Positions 24,306 to 33,150 of a DNA stretch of 64,000 nucleotides are shown here, piece by piece; positions within the stretch are counted from its first letter, which is position 1; every line of letters starts with the position of its first letter. The notes beneath the pieces are model-generated. The model saw only the letters and a list, made by a program, of their open reading frames with translations, ran no database searches and was not told the origin of the DNA. Where the stretch lies: assembly GCA_035517615.1 (NCBI GenBank), contig DATIYM010000065.1, positions 18,197 to 82,196 of the forward strand. The letters run 5' to 3'. The translations under genes were made by a program, and so were the position numbers. Source of the stretch: AG25 sp035517615 (GTDB lineage Bacteria > Gemmatimonadota > Gemmatimonadetes > Gemmatimonadales > GWC2-71-9).

Positions 24306-26308
24306 GCGCTCGCTCGATGTCGATTGTCCTGGCCGGCCTCGCGGCCGCCGGGTGTGCCTCGAGGAAGTCCTCGAAGCTCGCCACACCCGCTCCCGCGCCC
24401 AGCCCGGCGGCGCAGCCGGCGAGCCACGATCCCCGCATCGGGCTCAAGCCCGGGTGGATGGACGCGGGCCAGGCGACCTGGAACATGCGTCTCGTCTCGA
24501 CCACACCGCCCTCCAAAGACTTCGTCCCGACCGAACCCGGCGATTTCGCCTTCATCAACTCCGACTTGTCGTTCACCGGGCCATACGTCATCCAGGGCAA
24601 CTTCTCGGGTTACCAGGTGTGGGACATCTCGAATCCCGCGCACCCCACCCTGCACACTTCCTACGTGTGTCCCGGATCGCAGAGCGACGTATCCGCATAC
24701 CGCACCCTGATGTTCGTCTCGGGCGAAGCCCTGAACGGCCGAACCGACTGCGGCACGCAGGGCGTTCCCGACACGGTGAGCGCGGTGCGGCTGCGCGGGC
24801 TGCGGATTTTCGATATCACCGACATCGCTCATCCGCGCTACATCACGAACGTGCAGACCTGCCGTGGATCGCACACGCACACGGTCGTCACGGACCCAAA
24901 GGACTCGACCACCGTCTACGTCTACATCTCCGGCACGGCGCCGGTCCGCTCACCCAACGAGCTGGCGGGTTGTTCCGCGGCGTCCCCGGATCAGGACCCC
25001 AATTCCGCGCTGTTCCGGATCGAGGTCATTCAGATCCCGCTCGCGGCGCCTGAGCGTGCCAAGATCGTGAGCTCGCCGCGCATCTTCGCCGGCCTGACCG
25101 AGCCGGCGCAGCACGGCGAGAGCCCGGAAGACATCGCCGAGGCGGCGAAAACGGCCGCCGACGCCCGGGCCAAGGGGGCGTTCACAGCCAAGATTCACGG
25201 CCTCGATTTCGTGCTGCCCCCGCAATTCGTCGAGGCACGGCTGGACAGCATCGTGCGCGCCCGCGGCGGTACGGGCGCACCGACCGCGGCCGACAGCGCG
25301 ACGTTCCGCAACGCGGCACAGGGCATCGTCGACAACATCGTGAATCCGCCTCCGGGACCGAACGGCGTCCGGCCGGGCCCCACGCAGTGCCACGATATCA
25401 CGGTCTATCCCGCGATCGGGTATGCCGCCGGCGCGTGCGCGGGCTACGGTTTGCTGCTCGACATTCATGACGTGGCGCATCCGCGCCGCGTGGCTGCGGT
25501 GGCAGACTCGAATTTCTCGTTCTGGCACTCGGCCACGTTCGACAATGACGGCACGAAGATCCTGTTCTCCGACGAATGGGGCGGTGGGTTGCAGCCACGC
25601 TGCCGCGCCACGGACAAGCCCGAATGGGGCGCCGATGCGATTTTCACGCGCCAGGACACGGCGCTCAGGTTCCAGAGCTATTACAAGCTGCCGGTCGCCC
25701 AGACGCAGTTCGAGAATTGCGTGGCGCACAACGGCTCGCTCATCCCCGTCCCCGGACGGGACATCATGGCGCAGGGCTGGTATCAGGGCGGGATCTCGGT
25801 GTTCGACTGGACGGATCCCGCGCACCCGCGCGAGATCGCGTTCTTCGATCGCGGCCCGATGGACACTACCAAGCTCGTGGGCGCGGGCTCCTGGTCGGCC
25901 TACTGGTATAACGGCTACATCGTCAGCTCGGAAATCGCGCGCGGGCTCGACGTGCTCGAGCTCAGTGCGAGCCCGCTGTTGTCACAGAACGAGATCGACG
26001 CGGCGAAGCTCGTGCATGTGGACTTCGAGAATGTGCAGGACCAGCAGAAACTCGTGTGGCCGGCCGTTGCCGTGGTCGCCCGGGCATACCTCGATCAGCT
26101 CGAGCGCTCGAACGGCCTGAGCGGCGCCGAGCTGAGCGCCACGCGCACGGAGTTGGACAAGGCCGACAAGCTCAACGGCTCGCCGCGCGCCGACGCCCTG
26201 TCGGCCCTCGCGACTCGCCTGGAAAAGGATGCGCCGGGATCGGGGGACCGGGACAGAGTCGAGAAGCTGGTGGCAACGGTGAAGGGAATGGCGGGCGCGG
26301 AGCACTGA
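24302..26308 (+). CDS. LVIVD-repeat-like lipoprotein
   Basis: A 668-residue lipoprotein. Lipobox LAGLAAAGC (Cys 18), then an Ala-Pro linker. The body has beta-propeller-like LVIVD repeats: YQVWDISNPAHPTLH (near 100), GLRIFDITDIAHPRYI (near 165), GLLLDIHDVAHPRRV (near 385) and ISVFDWTDPAHPREI (near 500). Between the second and third is an Ala-rich helical insert (about 260-350). The last 90 residues are a charged helical domain. The GTG start overlaps DUF305. Function unknown; surface binding is plausible. A smaller relative is encoded at 45756-46961. Confidence 0.85.
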   Translation: MSARSMSIVLAGLAAAGCASRKSSKLATPAPAPSPAAQPASHDPRIGLKPGWMDAGQATWNMRLVSTTPPSKDFVPTEPGDFAFINSDLSFTGPYVIQGNFSGYQVWDISNPAHPTLHTSYVCPGSQSDVSAYRTLMFVSGEALNGRTDCGTQGVPDTVSAVRLRGLRIFDITDIAHPRYITNVQTCRGSHTHTVVTDPKDSTTVYVYISGTAPVRSPNELAGCSAASPDQDPNSALFRIEVIQIPLAAPERAKIVSSPRIFAGLTEPAQHGESPEDIAEAAKTAADARAKGAFTAKIHGLDFVLPPQFVEARLDSIVRARGGTGAPTAADSATFRNAAQGIVDNIVNPPPGPNGVRPGPTQCHDITVYPAIGYAAGACAGYGLLLDIHDVAHPRRVAAVADSNFSFWHSATFDNDGTKILFSDEWGGGLQPRCRATDKPEWGADAIFTRQDTALRFQSYYKLPVAQTQFENCVAHNGSLIPVPGRDIMAQGWYQGGISVFDWTDPAHPREIAFFDRGPMDTTKLVGAGSWSAYWYNGYIVSSEIARGLDVLELSASPLLSQNEIDAAKLVHVDFENVQDQQKLVWPAVAVVARAYLDQLERSNGLSGAELSATRTELDKADKLNGSPRADALSALATRLEKDAPGSGDRDRVEKLVATVKGMAGAEH

Positions 26309-26739
26309 CGAACGCGGAAGGCGGAGCGCGGCCCGCGGTCGGCCAACGCGCCACCCGCACCCTCGCGCTCACAGCCGAGCACGTGAAGACGTACGCCGAG
26401 CTCACGGGCGATTACAACCCGCTCCATTTCGACGAATCATTCGCGGCCGACACCAAGTTCGGTCGGCTCGTGGTTCAGGGGGGCTTGACCACCGGGCTGC
26501 TGCATGCGGTGGTGGCGATGGATCTTCCCGGCCCCGGGAGCGTGTTCCTGAGTCAGAACTGGCGCTTCACGGCGCCGGTGTTCATCGGCGATACGATCAG
26601 CGCTGAGGTCGAAGTGTTGAGCGTGCACGCCACAAAACCGGTCACCCAGCTCGGAGTCAAAGTCAGGCGTCAGAACGGCGAAGTGGTCCTGGAAGGCGAG
26701 GCGTGGTGCTACACGCTCGGACCGGCGAAATCATCCTAA
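26305..26739 (+). CDS. MaoC-like hydratase/dehydratase (start uncertain)
   Basis: About 144 residues with the MaoC hot-dog fold. The hydratase motif is complete: YAELTGDYNPLHFDESFA with catalytic Asp and His, then FGRLVVQGGLTTGLLHA and LSQNWRFTAPVFIGDTI. It would hydrate enoyl-CoA or a related thioester, as in PhaJ-like proteins. The frame is open well into the preceding gene and has no ATG, GTG or TTG near the domain; a CTG at 26305, overlapping the previous TGA, is the nearest candidate. I give that as the start with low certainty. DinB follows 13 bases later. Confidence 0.78.
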   Translation: MTNAEGGARPAVGQRATRTLALTAEHVKTYAELTGDYNPLHFDESFAADTKFGRLVVQGGLTTGLLHAVVAMDLPGPGSVFLSQNWRFTAPVFIGDTISAEVEVLSVHATKPVTQLGVKVRRQNGEVVLEGEAWCYTLGPAKSS

Positions 26740-26752
26740 CAGCGAGGCTGCC

Positions 26753-27250
26753 GTGGCACTGCGCGATGCGCTGCTCCCGGAATTTGACCAGGAAATGGAG
26801 ACCACCCGCAAGCTCCTCGAGCGCGTACCGAGTGACCAAGGCGAATGGAAGCCGCACCCCAGATCGTTCTCGCTCGGCCATCTGGCACAGCTCATCTCGT
26901 GGATGCCCGGATGGATGACGACCACGCTCCGGGAGACGTCGTTCGATTTCGGCTCCGCCACAGGCTATGGCCACGCGACGACCGACGCCCTGCTTGCCCT
27001 GTTCGATCGCAACGTGCAAGAAGCGCGCGCGGCGCTCGCGCACAGCTCGGATGCCGACCTTGCCGTGCCGTGGTCGCTCACGGTTCGCAGTGTCGCAATC
27101 CTCAACCGCCCCCGCAGCGCAGCGATACGCCAGCATATCAATCATCTGATCCACCATCGCGGGCAACTGAGCGTGTACCTGCGCCTGCTCGATGTGCCGC
27201 TGCCTTCGATCTACGGACCGACCGCGGACGAACCCTGGGACCCGCGATGA
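26753..27250 (+). CDS. DinB-family protein
   Basis: A 165-residue four-helix-bundle protein of the DinB/YfiT type. Candidate metal ligands: His in SFSLGHLAQLISWMP (near 43) and the two histidines of INHLIHHRGQLSVYLRLL (near 130), followed by the family ending VPLPSIYGPTADE. Roles vary (bacillithiol or mycothiol transfer, unknown reactions) and none can be assigned. The GTG at 26753 has GAGG 6 bases upstream. It overlaps the trmO-like gene by 4 bases (ATGA). Confidence 0.88.
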   Translation: MALRDALLPEFDQEMETTRKLLERVPSDQGEWKPHPRSFSLGHLAQLISWMPGWMTTTLRETSFDFGSATGYGHATTDALLALFDRNVQEARAALAHSSDADLAVPWSLTVRSVAILNRPRSAAIRQHINHLIHHRGQLSVYLRLLDVPLPSIYGPTADEPWDPR

Positions 27251-27740
27251 GCGCGACCATCGCGCTCGAGCCGATTGGCGTTGTGCGCTCTGCCCGGGAC
27301 GATCCCGAACCCGACCGCTGGGGAGGGCCCGCGACCATCGAGCTCTGCGACCGGTTCGGCGAGGATGCGCTGCTCGGCATCGAGGAGTTTTCCCACGCGG
27401 AGATCGTGTACTACTTTCACGCGGCGAGTCCGGACACCATCACCTACGGCGCGCGGCACCCGCGCGACAATCGCGCCTGGCCGCGCATCGGTATCTTTGC
27501 ACAGCGGGGCAGCTCCCGACCCAACCTGATCGGGTGCACCATCGTGAAGATTGCCGGCCGCGAGGGCCGCGCCCTGCACGTGCTCGATTTGGATGCGATT
27601 GACGGCACCCCGGTGCTCGATATCAAGCCGTCATGCGGGAATTTCTGCCGCACAACCCCGTACGGCAGCCCGCCTGGTCACATGACGTGATGGCGCACTA
27701 TTGGGACGTTCCCGAAACACCTGACAAGGAGGCCTCTTGA
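27247..27740 (+). CDS. trmO: TrmO/TsaA-like tRNA methyltransferase, interrupted by one frameshift
   Basis: The N-terminal 128 residues match the TrmO family (SAM-dependent N6-methylation of tRNA t6A37): IALEPIGVVRSARDDP, GIEEFSHAEIVYYFH, RHPRDNRAWPRIGIFAQRG, then LDAIDGTPVLDIKP. As written the frame then ends at 27690 with an unrelated tail. One missing G near 27631 restores VMREFLPHNPVRQPAWS and HDVMAHYWDVP, the usual C-terminus, ending at TGA 27738-27740. That TGA overlaps the TTG start of the next gene, consistent with the restored frame. It is either a recent mutation or an assembly error. Restored length is about 164 residues. Confidence 0.82.
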
Positions 27741-28339
27741 AGCCAATCCGGATCGTGACCGCTGGTCTCGCCGCCGTCGCCCTGACCACATCGCTGTACG
27801 CACAGCAGCGCGATACCTCACCGCCACGGGTTCCGCCCTCGATGCGCCATGATGGCATGGGTATGGGTGGCGGGATGGGCATGGGGATGGGCATGGAAGG
27901 CATGATGGGACACATGGGCGAAATGATGCAGCCCATGATGCGCGTCATGGTCTCGAGTCCGGCTCATCTGATCATGCACCGTGAACCACTGGATCTCACC
28001 GATCAGCAGGTCCAGAAACTCACCGCATTGCGGAATGCGTCGCAAACCGCCGAACAGGCCGCACGGGACGACGCCGACAAACACGCGAAAGAGCTCGCCG
28101 ATGTCCTGGCCAAACCCAATCCCGATACGAACCAGCTGAAGATGCATTTCAATGCCATGCAGGCCGCCATGGCCAAGGGGCATTGGGCCGCGCTCTCGGC
28201 CGCGGCGCAGGCACGCGCGATCCTCACCGAGACGCAGCGCGCACGCGTCGACGGCTGGGCCGATGCGATGGAGCAGATGATGCCGATGGGTCGTGGAATG
28301 CGTCCGGGCGGACCGCCCAACGATTCCACCAAACGCTGA
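27737..28339 (+). CDS. Met-rich exported protein, Spy/CpxP-like
   Basis: A 200-residue periplasmic protein. The TTG start is well supported: AAGGAGG ends 4 bases before it and a signal peptide follows (IVTAGLAAVALTTSLYAQ). Residues 38-75 are extremely rich in Met, Gly and His (MGMGGGMGMGMGMEGMMGHM), a possible copper- or silver-binding segment. The rest is helical with LDLTDQQVQKLTALRNA, which resembles the LTxxQ motif of Spy/CpxP chaperones. Likely a periplasmic stress or metal-buffering protein; this is inferred. It overlaps the trmO-like gene end by 4 bases. Confidence 0.8.
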   Translation: MKPIRIVTAGLAAVALTTSLYAQQRDTSPPRVPPSMRHDGMGMGGGMGMGMGMEGMMGHMGEMMQPMMRVMVSSPAHLIMHREPLDLTDQQVQKLTALRNASQTAEQAARDDADKHAKELADVLAKPNPDTNQLKMHFNAMQAAMAKGHWAALSAAAQARAILTETQRARVDGWADAMEQMMPMGRGMRPGGPPNDSTKR

Positions 28340-28405
28340 CAGGCTGCCAGGCGATCCGCCCGGATTGCCGGTGGTCAGGATGGGCCGCCGGGTATGCTCC
28401 GCGAG

Positions 28406-28993
28406 CTATCGGCTCGCCTGAAGCCGGACCGCGACAATCGAAAAGGTGATCGGGACCTCGTCTTTTACTCGCACGGTCCCGCCGCCGGCGCGAACGGGCG
28501 TGATGCCGTAGTCAGTCTGCTTCACGCTGAATGCCCCATTCACCACGAGCGTGTCGGTCATCTGCTGCGCGGTGACGTCTACAGAAATCGGTCGCGTCGC
28601 GGCCGCGAGCGTAAACACTCCCGCGATACGAAACCCGTCTCTCGTCCGTGCCAGTGACTGGGAGCGAAACCGAATGTCGGGATTCCGATCCACCGCGAGC
28701 ACATCGCGTCGCATCACTTCGGTTACCTGGCGCCGCTCGGCCGTGTCATCGGGCGTGAGCACCTCGAGACTGCCCGACTCGACCGCGATGTCGACCCGTG
28801 AACGCGTGGGATCGGATGGCCAGTAGACCACCGTGCCGTGAACTGCCCGGGCGCGAATCCGATGCTCGTGGCCCGCGAAGCGGAACAGGCCGGACTTCCC
28901 GACCAGCGCCTCGAACCGGCTCGCCGGTGCGACCACATACACAATTGAATCGGGAGCGATTGCCACGAGAACAGCGGCGAGGAGCGCCAACAT
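28406..28993 (-). CDS. YceI-family exported protein
   Basis: A 195-residue YceI-like lipocalin-fold protein. A signal peptide (LLAAVLVAIAPDS) is followed by the family pattern: FRFAGHEHRIRARAVHGTV, then the ending FSVKQTDYGITPVRAGGGTV and VKDEVPITFSIVA. YceI barrels bind long isoprenoid or fatty chains in the periplasm. The start codon directly follows the TAG of the upstream barrel gene with no base between, so it is the last gene of the cupredoxin-kinase-barrel operon. The cargo is unknown; a polyprenyl quinone would be consistent with the family. Confidence 0.85.
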   Translation of the reverse strand: MLALLAAVLVAIAPDSIVYVVAPASRFEALVGKSGLFRFAGHEHRIRARAVHGTVVYWPSDPTRSRVDIAVESGSLEVLTPDDTAERRQVTEVMRRDVLAVDRNPDIRFRSQSLARTRDGFRIAGVFTLAAATRPISVDVTAQQMTDTLVVNGAFSVKQTDYGITPVRAGGGTVRVKDEVPITFSIVAVRLQASR

Positions 28994-30088
28994 CTAATGC
29001 ATTCTTTCCACCCACTCCCGGGGATCGAAATTGTAGGAAAGCTGGAACGCCAGGGCATATCCGTCGAGCAGAACCGAGCGGAGCGCGGGCGCGATGGACC
29101 ACCACTGCCAGCGGTAGCTGGCCTTCAATGTGGTGCTGCGATCAATCCTGAAGCCTGCACCAACTTCCGTGTTGTAGCCGTCAACCCTCTGCGCGACCCA
29201 CTGGGTCGCCGAGACCGGCCTGATGAAGGGGTAGTCGTTGCGCTCAAATCGTACGGCGTTGAACAACCGCGCACTCCACGTCTGCTTGCCTTCCACGTAG
29301 TATGCAATCCCGTCGACCGGGCTCGTCTGGGTGGGTACGTCGTAGCTCGACAACCCAAGCTCGGCATGCATCTCGAAGTAGCCCAAACTGAATCTGGTAT
29401 CAAACGCGAGCACGCGTTGCTTGTAGGCCTGCCAGTCCGCCCCCGCAGGCAGCACGGGACCCAGCTCATCGTTCAGATATGGTCCCCACGTGAACGAGGT
29501 TCCCAGTCGCAGTTCGGGAATGGGCGTGATACCCGCGCCGAATACCGGGCGCAGTACGGGCGTGGGATCGGGCGAATAATCTTCGTGCGTTGCCGGAAGG
29601 CTCATGGCGCCCGCGCGGTAATCGACACGCCACGCCGTGCCATTGAGCATGGCGCCCCAGGGGTACACGGTCGGATACCCATCCGGTTCACCGATTAATG
29701 GGTTGATCGTTGACAAGCGCCGATTCGCAAACGCCCCAAGTGGGGAGGGGAATTTGCCAATATCGATCACGGCGAAGCGCGCGGCGAGAATGCGCAGCAT
29801 GAGCTGGTCGTACTCCCAGTCGGTTTCGCCGTCTTCGTTCGCTTTTCCCCCTTCGACTTCTCCCATGAACAGGAGCTCAATACGCTGCGCCTCGACGCCT
29901 GCAAGCAGCTGAACACGCCCCGCCGGCGCCGGATGCCCGTTGTTGCGGGCGGCCACCGTCGAGCCCGAATCGGTGGCCCAGAACTCACCGTCGGCGATTC
30001 CCTCGAGCGAGAGCCACTGCTGGCCAACCGCCGGGACCACGCCGCCGAACGCGAGGGCGACCCAAACGCAAACACACCGAAACCTCAC
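28994..30088 (-). CDS. Predicted outer-membrane barrel, porin-like
   Basis: A 364-residue exported protein I cannot place in a named family. Signal peptide ending VVPAVGQQ. The mature part has alternating aromatic/hydrophobic strands: AGVEAQRIELLFMGEVEGG, FAVIDIGKFPSPLG, WRVDYRAGAMSLP, YFEMHAELGLSSYDV, FRIDRSTTLKASYRWQWW and YALAFQLSYNF near the end. The phrase IGKFPSPLGAFANRRLSTINPL resembles phosphate-selective or alginate-type porin relatives. The GTG start overlaps the kinase stop by 4 bases (GTGA). Coupling to a sensor kinase gene suggests a function in the same pathway, perhaps letting the sensed compound in. Confidence 0.8.
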   Translation of the reverse strand: MRFRCVCVWVALAFGGVVPAVGQQWLSLEGIADGEFWATDSGSTVAARNNGHPAPAGRVQLLAGVEAQRIELLFMGEVEGGKANEDGETDWEYDQLMLRILAARFAVIDIGKFPSPLGAFANRRLSTINPLIGEPDGYPTVYPWGAMLNGTAWRVDYRAGAMSLPATHEDYSPDPTPVLRPVFGAGITPIPELRLGTSFTWGPYLNDELGPVLPAGADWQAYKQRVLAFDTRFSLGYFEMHAELGLSSYDVPTQTSPVDGIAYYVEGKQTWSARLFNAVRFERNDYPFIRPVSATQWVAQRVDGYNTEVGAGFRIDRSTTLKASYRWQWWSIAPALRSVLLDGYALAFQLSYNFDPREWVERMH

Positions 30089-32439
30089 GACGCCGCTCCA
30101 GACCTGCGGGGGGGACGATCGAGGGTCTCGCGCACGCGATGCGCGAGCGCGGCGGGCGTGAACGGCTTTTCGAGCAGCTCGATATCGGGCCCAAGAATCC
30201 CGTGCTGCGTGACCGTACCGTCCGCGTACCCGGAGATGAAGAGCACGCGCAGGTCAGGCCGGGCTTCGGAGAGCCGCCGCGACAGTTCGCGCCCATTCGA
30301 GCCGGGCATGATCACGTCGGTGAGCAAGAGATCGATGTTCCCCTGGTGTCGTGCCGCGAGCTCGATAGCCTCGGACGGACGGCTCGCCACGAGTAGCACA
30401 TAGCCGTGCCGCCTGAGCGAGCGGGCCGCGAGCGACCGCACGGCCTCTTCGTCTTCCACGAGCAGGATGGTTTCCCGCCCCAGGGCAGCATTCGCTTTTA
30501 CCGCCTGGACGTCCGTGGTTTCGGTCACACTGGCCACGGGAGGCAGATAGATCCGGAACGTCGTTCCCTGCCCCGCTTCGCTTTCCACCGTGATGAACCC
30601 GCCCGACTGCTTCACGATCCCGTACACGGTGGACAGGCCGAGTCCGGTGCCCTTCCCGGCTTCTTTCGTGGTGAAGAATGGCTCGAAAATGCGTGCCTGG
30701 GTCGCGGCATCCATGCCGGTGCCCGTGTCGCTCACCGTCAGAAGCACCCAGGCTCCGGGTGCCATGACGGGGATGCGGCCGGGGTCATGCTCGCCCACTA
30801 TTGTGTTGACAGTCACGATCGAGAGTCGGCCACCGTGCGGCATCGCGTCGCGCGAGTTCACGGCCAGGTTCATGAGCACCTGCTCGAGCTGCCCGGGATC
30901 CGCAAGCACGCGGGCGAGCGCCGGGTCCTTGGTGGTCGCGAGCTCGATGTCCTCACCAATCACGCGCCGCAGCATTTTCTCCACTCCGGCGACGACCACG
31001 TTCAGATCGAGCACCTTGGGCTGCATCACCTGCTTGCGGCTGAACGCGAGCAGCTGTTTGGTAAGCGTGGTCGCACGCATGGCCGCCTGCTGGACTTGCT
31101 CGAGATCTTCCCGCAGCCGCCCGGTGGGCAGCTCGTCGAGGACCAGCTCGGTATAGCTGTGAATCACGGTCAGGATGTTGTTGAAGTCGTGCGCCACGCC
31201 GCCCGCGAGTGTGCCGATCGCCTCGAGTTTCTGCGACTGGCGCAGCTCCTGGTTGGCGCGCGACAGCTCCGCGGTGCGCTGCTCCAGCTCGCTATGCTCG
31301 CGCGCCAGCGATTCGATCAGGTGATTGTAGGAGGCGTTGAGCGTGCGGATTTCCGATGCCGCGGGACCCTCGTCGAACCGACGGGAATAATCGGTCGCCT
31401 GCGCTACGCCTTCCATGAACCCGACGAAGCGCGCCAGCGGGGCCGTGACCGAGCGTGCAATGAAAATCGCCCCGAGCACGGCTGCGGCGAGTGCCAGCAT
31501 CCCGTACAGCACGAAGTTCAGCCGCAGCGCGTCGTTCAGCGGATCGAGCGCCGCTGACAGCGACCGCAGCAAATAGAGCGACACGGGCCCGCCGGCCGCG
31601 TCCGTGCCGAGCGCGAGCGAAGCGACGACGAACTCGCGGCCTCCCTCGCGCACCGTCCGTTGATTCGCGCCGCTCGCCACCAGTGCTCGGCCGAGCGCGC
31701 CTGATTCCTGCTCCGCCAGCGTGGACGCGAGCACCGCATGCTTGTCGATCACGAGGATGTCGCCGCCCAGGTCCGTGCGCAGCCGTTCGAGCCGCCCGGC
31801 CAGCCCGTCCCCGAGAATGAGCGCGCCGATCGGGACGTCTTGCAGCACAATCGGAACGGCCGCGATCTGGAAGTACTCGTTCCCGATCCGCACGACCCCG
31901 AAATTCGCGGAATCCGTGGGATGGGTGACATCGAGAGCACGGCGCACGATCGGAAGCGGCTCGAGCGGCAGTCCGATCTGCGCGCGAGCCGTACCGCGCA
32001 CACTCGCACCCAGCACACGACCCCGCTCGTCGGTGATGACCAGGAGATCCTGGCCGAGCCCGGATGCGATCCGATCCACTTCCCGGCCAATCGTGCCAAG
32101 CAGATCGGCCCGCGTGCGGCTCGTCGACGCCGATTCCATGCGGTAGGTCTCGATCGCGGCGTTGAGCGTGGGACTTTGCGTCAGGATGGCGGACGTCCAG
32201 ACGAGCTGCTCGAAATTGTGTCGCTGCAGCGCGAGCACTTCCCGCTCCGCGCGTTCCAGCTCGCCCGCAAAGAACCGCTCGGTCGACCGCCGGATCCCCA
32301 GGCTCAGGACGACGAACGCGGCCGTGAGCACCGTTCCAATCAGGACCAGCTCGAGCAGCACGAGCTGCCAACCGATTTTGAGCCGCCGCACCGCATCGAC
32401 CAACCGTGTTCCGGCGACGGGGGCGGGGGCGGGGCTCAT
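30085..32439 (-). CDS. Hybrid sensor histidine kinase with C-terminal receiver
   Basis: A 784-residue membrane kinase. Order: helix 1 (about 24-48), a periplasmic sensor of about 255 residues with cache-like phrases (QDLLVITDERGRVLGASV, VPIGALILGDGLAGRL), helix 2 (307-330), HAMP (332-385), coiled coil, HisKA with GTLAGGVAHDFNNILT (phospho-His near 417), HATPase (LMNLAVNSRDAMPHGG, VSDTGTGMD, GKGTGLGLSTVYGIV) and a receiver with Asp in LLTDVIMPGSNG and Lys in LEKPFTP. No DNA-binding output is present, so the signal must leave through a partner not encoded here. It overlaps both neighbours by 4 bases. Confidence 0.93.
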   Translation of the reverse strand: MSPAPAPVAGTRLVDAVRRLKIGWQLVLLELVLIGTVLTAAFVVLSLGIRRSTERFFAGELERAEREVLALQRHNFEQLVWTSAILTQSPTLNAAIETYRMESASTSRTRADLLGTIGREVDRIASGLGQDLLVITDERGRVLGASVRGTARAQIGLPLEPLPIVRRALDVTHPTDSANFGVVRIGNEYFQIAAVPIVLQDVPIGALILGDGLAGRLERLRTDLGGDILVIDKHAVLASTLAEQESGALGRALVASGANQRTVREGGREFVVASLALGTDAAGGPVSLYLLRSLSAALDPLNDALRLNFVLYGMLALAAAVLGAIFIARSVTAPLARFVGFMEGVAQATDYSRRFDEGPAASEIRTLNASYNHLIESLAREHSELEQRTAELSRANQELRQSQKLEAIGTLAGGVAHDFNNILTVIHSYTELVLDELPTGRLREDLEQVQQAAMRATTLTKQLLAFSRKQVMQPKVLDLNVVVAGVEKMLRRVIGEDIELATTKDPALARVLADPGQLEQVLMNLAVNSRDAMPHGGRLSIVTVNTIVGEHDPGRIPVMAPGAWVLLTVSDTGTGMDAATQARIFEPFFTTKEAGKGTGLGLSTVYGIVKQSGGFITVESEAGQGTTFRIYLPPVASVTETTDVQAVKANAALGRETILLVEDEEAVRSLAARSLRRHGYVLLVASRPSEAIELAARHQGNIDLLLTDVIMPGSNGRELSRRLSEARPDLRVLFISGYADGTVTQHGILGPDIELLEKPFTPAALAHRVRETLDRPPRRSGAAS

Positions 32440-33146
32440 CGGCCGCTCGAGTCCACCGGGATTGGGATGTTGAGATCGCGTCTGGTGGTCTCGCCGGCGA
32501 CCACGTGCACCGGGAGCACGATGGGTCGAACACGCTCGTGCCAGGCGGTCAGGCGATAGTCACCGGGAGGCACACCGGCAATCACATAGCGTCCGGAGTC
32601 GGGGATGGCGAAAAACGGATTCTCGAGCACGAGCACGATGGCGCTCATGTCCGAGTGAATGTGGCAGAACACCTGCACGACGCCCGCCCGATCGAACACC
32701 ACGGATTTCGAAGTGCCCTCGGGATAACGCCCCAGGTCGAACGTTCGTGCCGAGGACAGCGAGAAGACGTTGTGAAACAGGGGATCCTGATTGGGAAACT
32801 CGACGCGCGTGCCACGCACGACCGCGAGCACATGCGGTACGAAGGTTTCGTGCCGCTGGACGATCGCCGGTGCCCGGTCAGGCGAAAGCGGCAGCGCGAC
32901 CAAGGGGGGCACAGAGTCGAGGTACAGCACCACGTTGCCAAGCTCGTTCACCGGGGGCGGGGTGATCACGGGCAGCGACCCCGGCCCGTACTCCCCGTAC
33001 ATGCGGATATGAGGTTTGCGCGAAGAGAGCGAGCGGGAGAGAACGACGGTGCCAGCAATGCTTCCCGTGGTGGCGTTGCTCTGCGCGATCGCGGGCGGAA
33101 GCAGCGACGCAAATGCCGCTCCGGTGACGCAGAGCGCGAACAGCAC
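32436..33146 (-). CDS. Exported cupredoxin-like protein with carboxypeptidase-regulatory-like end
   Basis: A 236-residue exported protein. I chose the GTG at 33146 because it opens the signal peptide MLFALCVTGAAFASLLPPAIA and sits just after the nrnA stop; the longer frame is antisense-like. The core resembles plastocyanin-type copper sites: FPNQDPLFHNVFS (His) and later VVQVFCHIHSDMSAIV with Cys, two His and Met, the expected type-1 ligand set. The C-terminus (YVIAGVPPGDYRLTAWHE) is a carboxypeptidase-regulatory-like strand set. Related proteins are often annotated as methylamine-utilisation-like. It is translated with the kinase (ATGA overlap), so it could be a copper or redox sensor partner; that is inference. 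Confidence 0.82.
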   Translation of the reverse strand: MLFALCVTGAAFASLLPPAIAQSNATTGSIAGTVVLSRSLSSRKPHIRMYGEYGPGSLPVITPPPVNELGNVVLYLDSVPPLVALPLSPDRAPAIVQRHETFVPHVLAVVRGTRVEFPNQDPLFHNVFSLSSARTFDLGRYPEGTSKSVVFDRAGVVQVFCHIHSDMSAIVLVLENPFFAIPDSGRYVIAGVPPGDYRLTAWHERVRPIVLPVHVVAGETTRRDLNIPIPVDSSGR

Positions 33147-33150
33147 GCGG

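Noticed and set aside
28340..28405. Possible terminator between the convergent Spy-like and YceI genes
   Set aside because: GC-rich segments are present but no clean stem followed by T residues in either direction.
30085..32439. Kinase as part of a chemotaxis or phage-defence cluster
   Set aside because: No methyl-accepting, CheW, nuclease or other effector gene is adjacent; domain order is that of an ordinary hybrid kinase.
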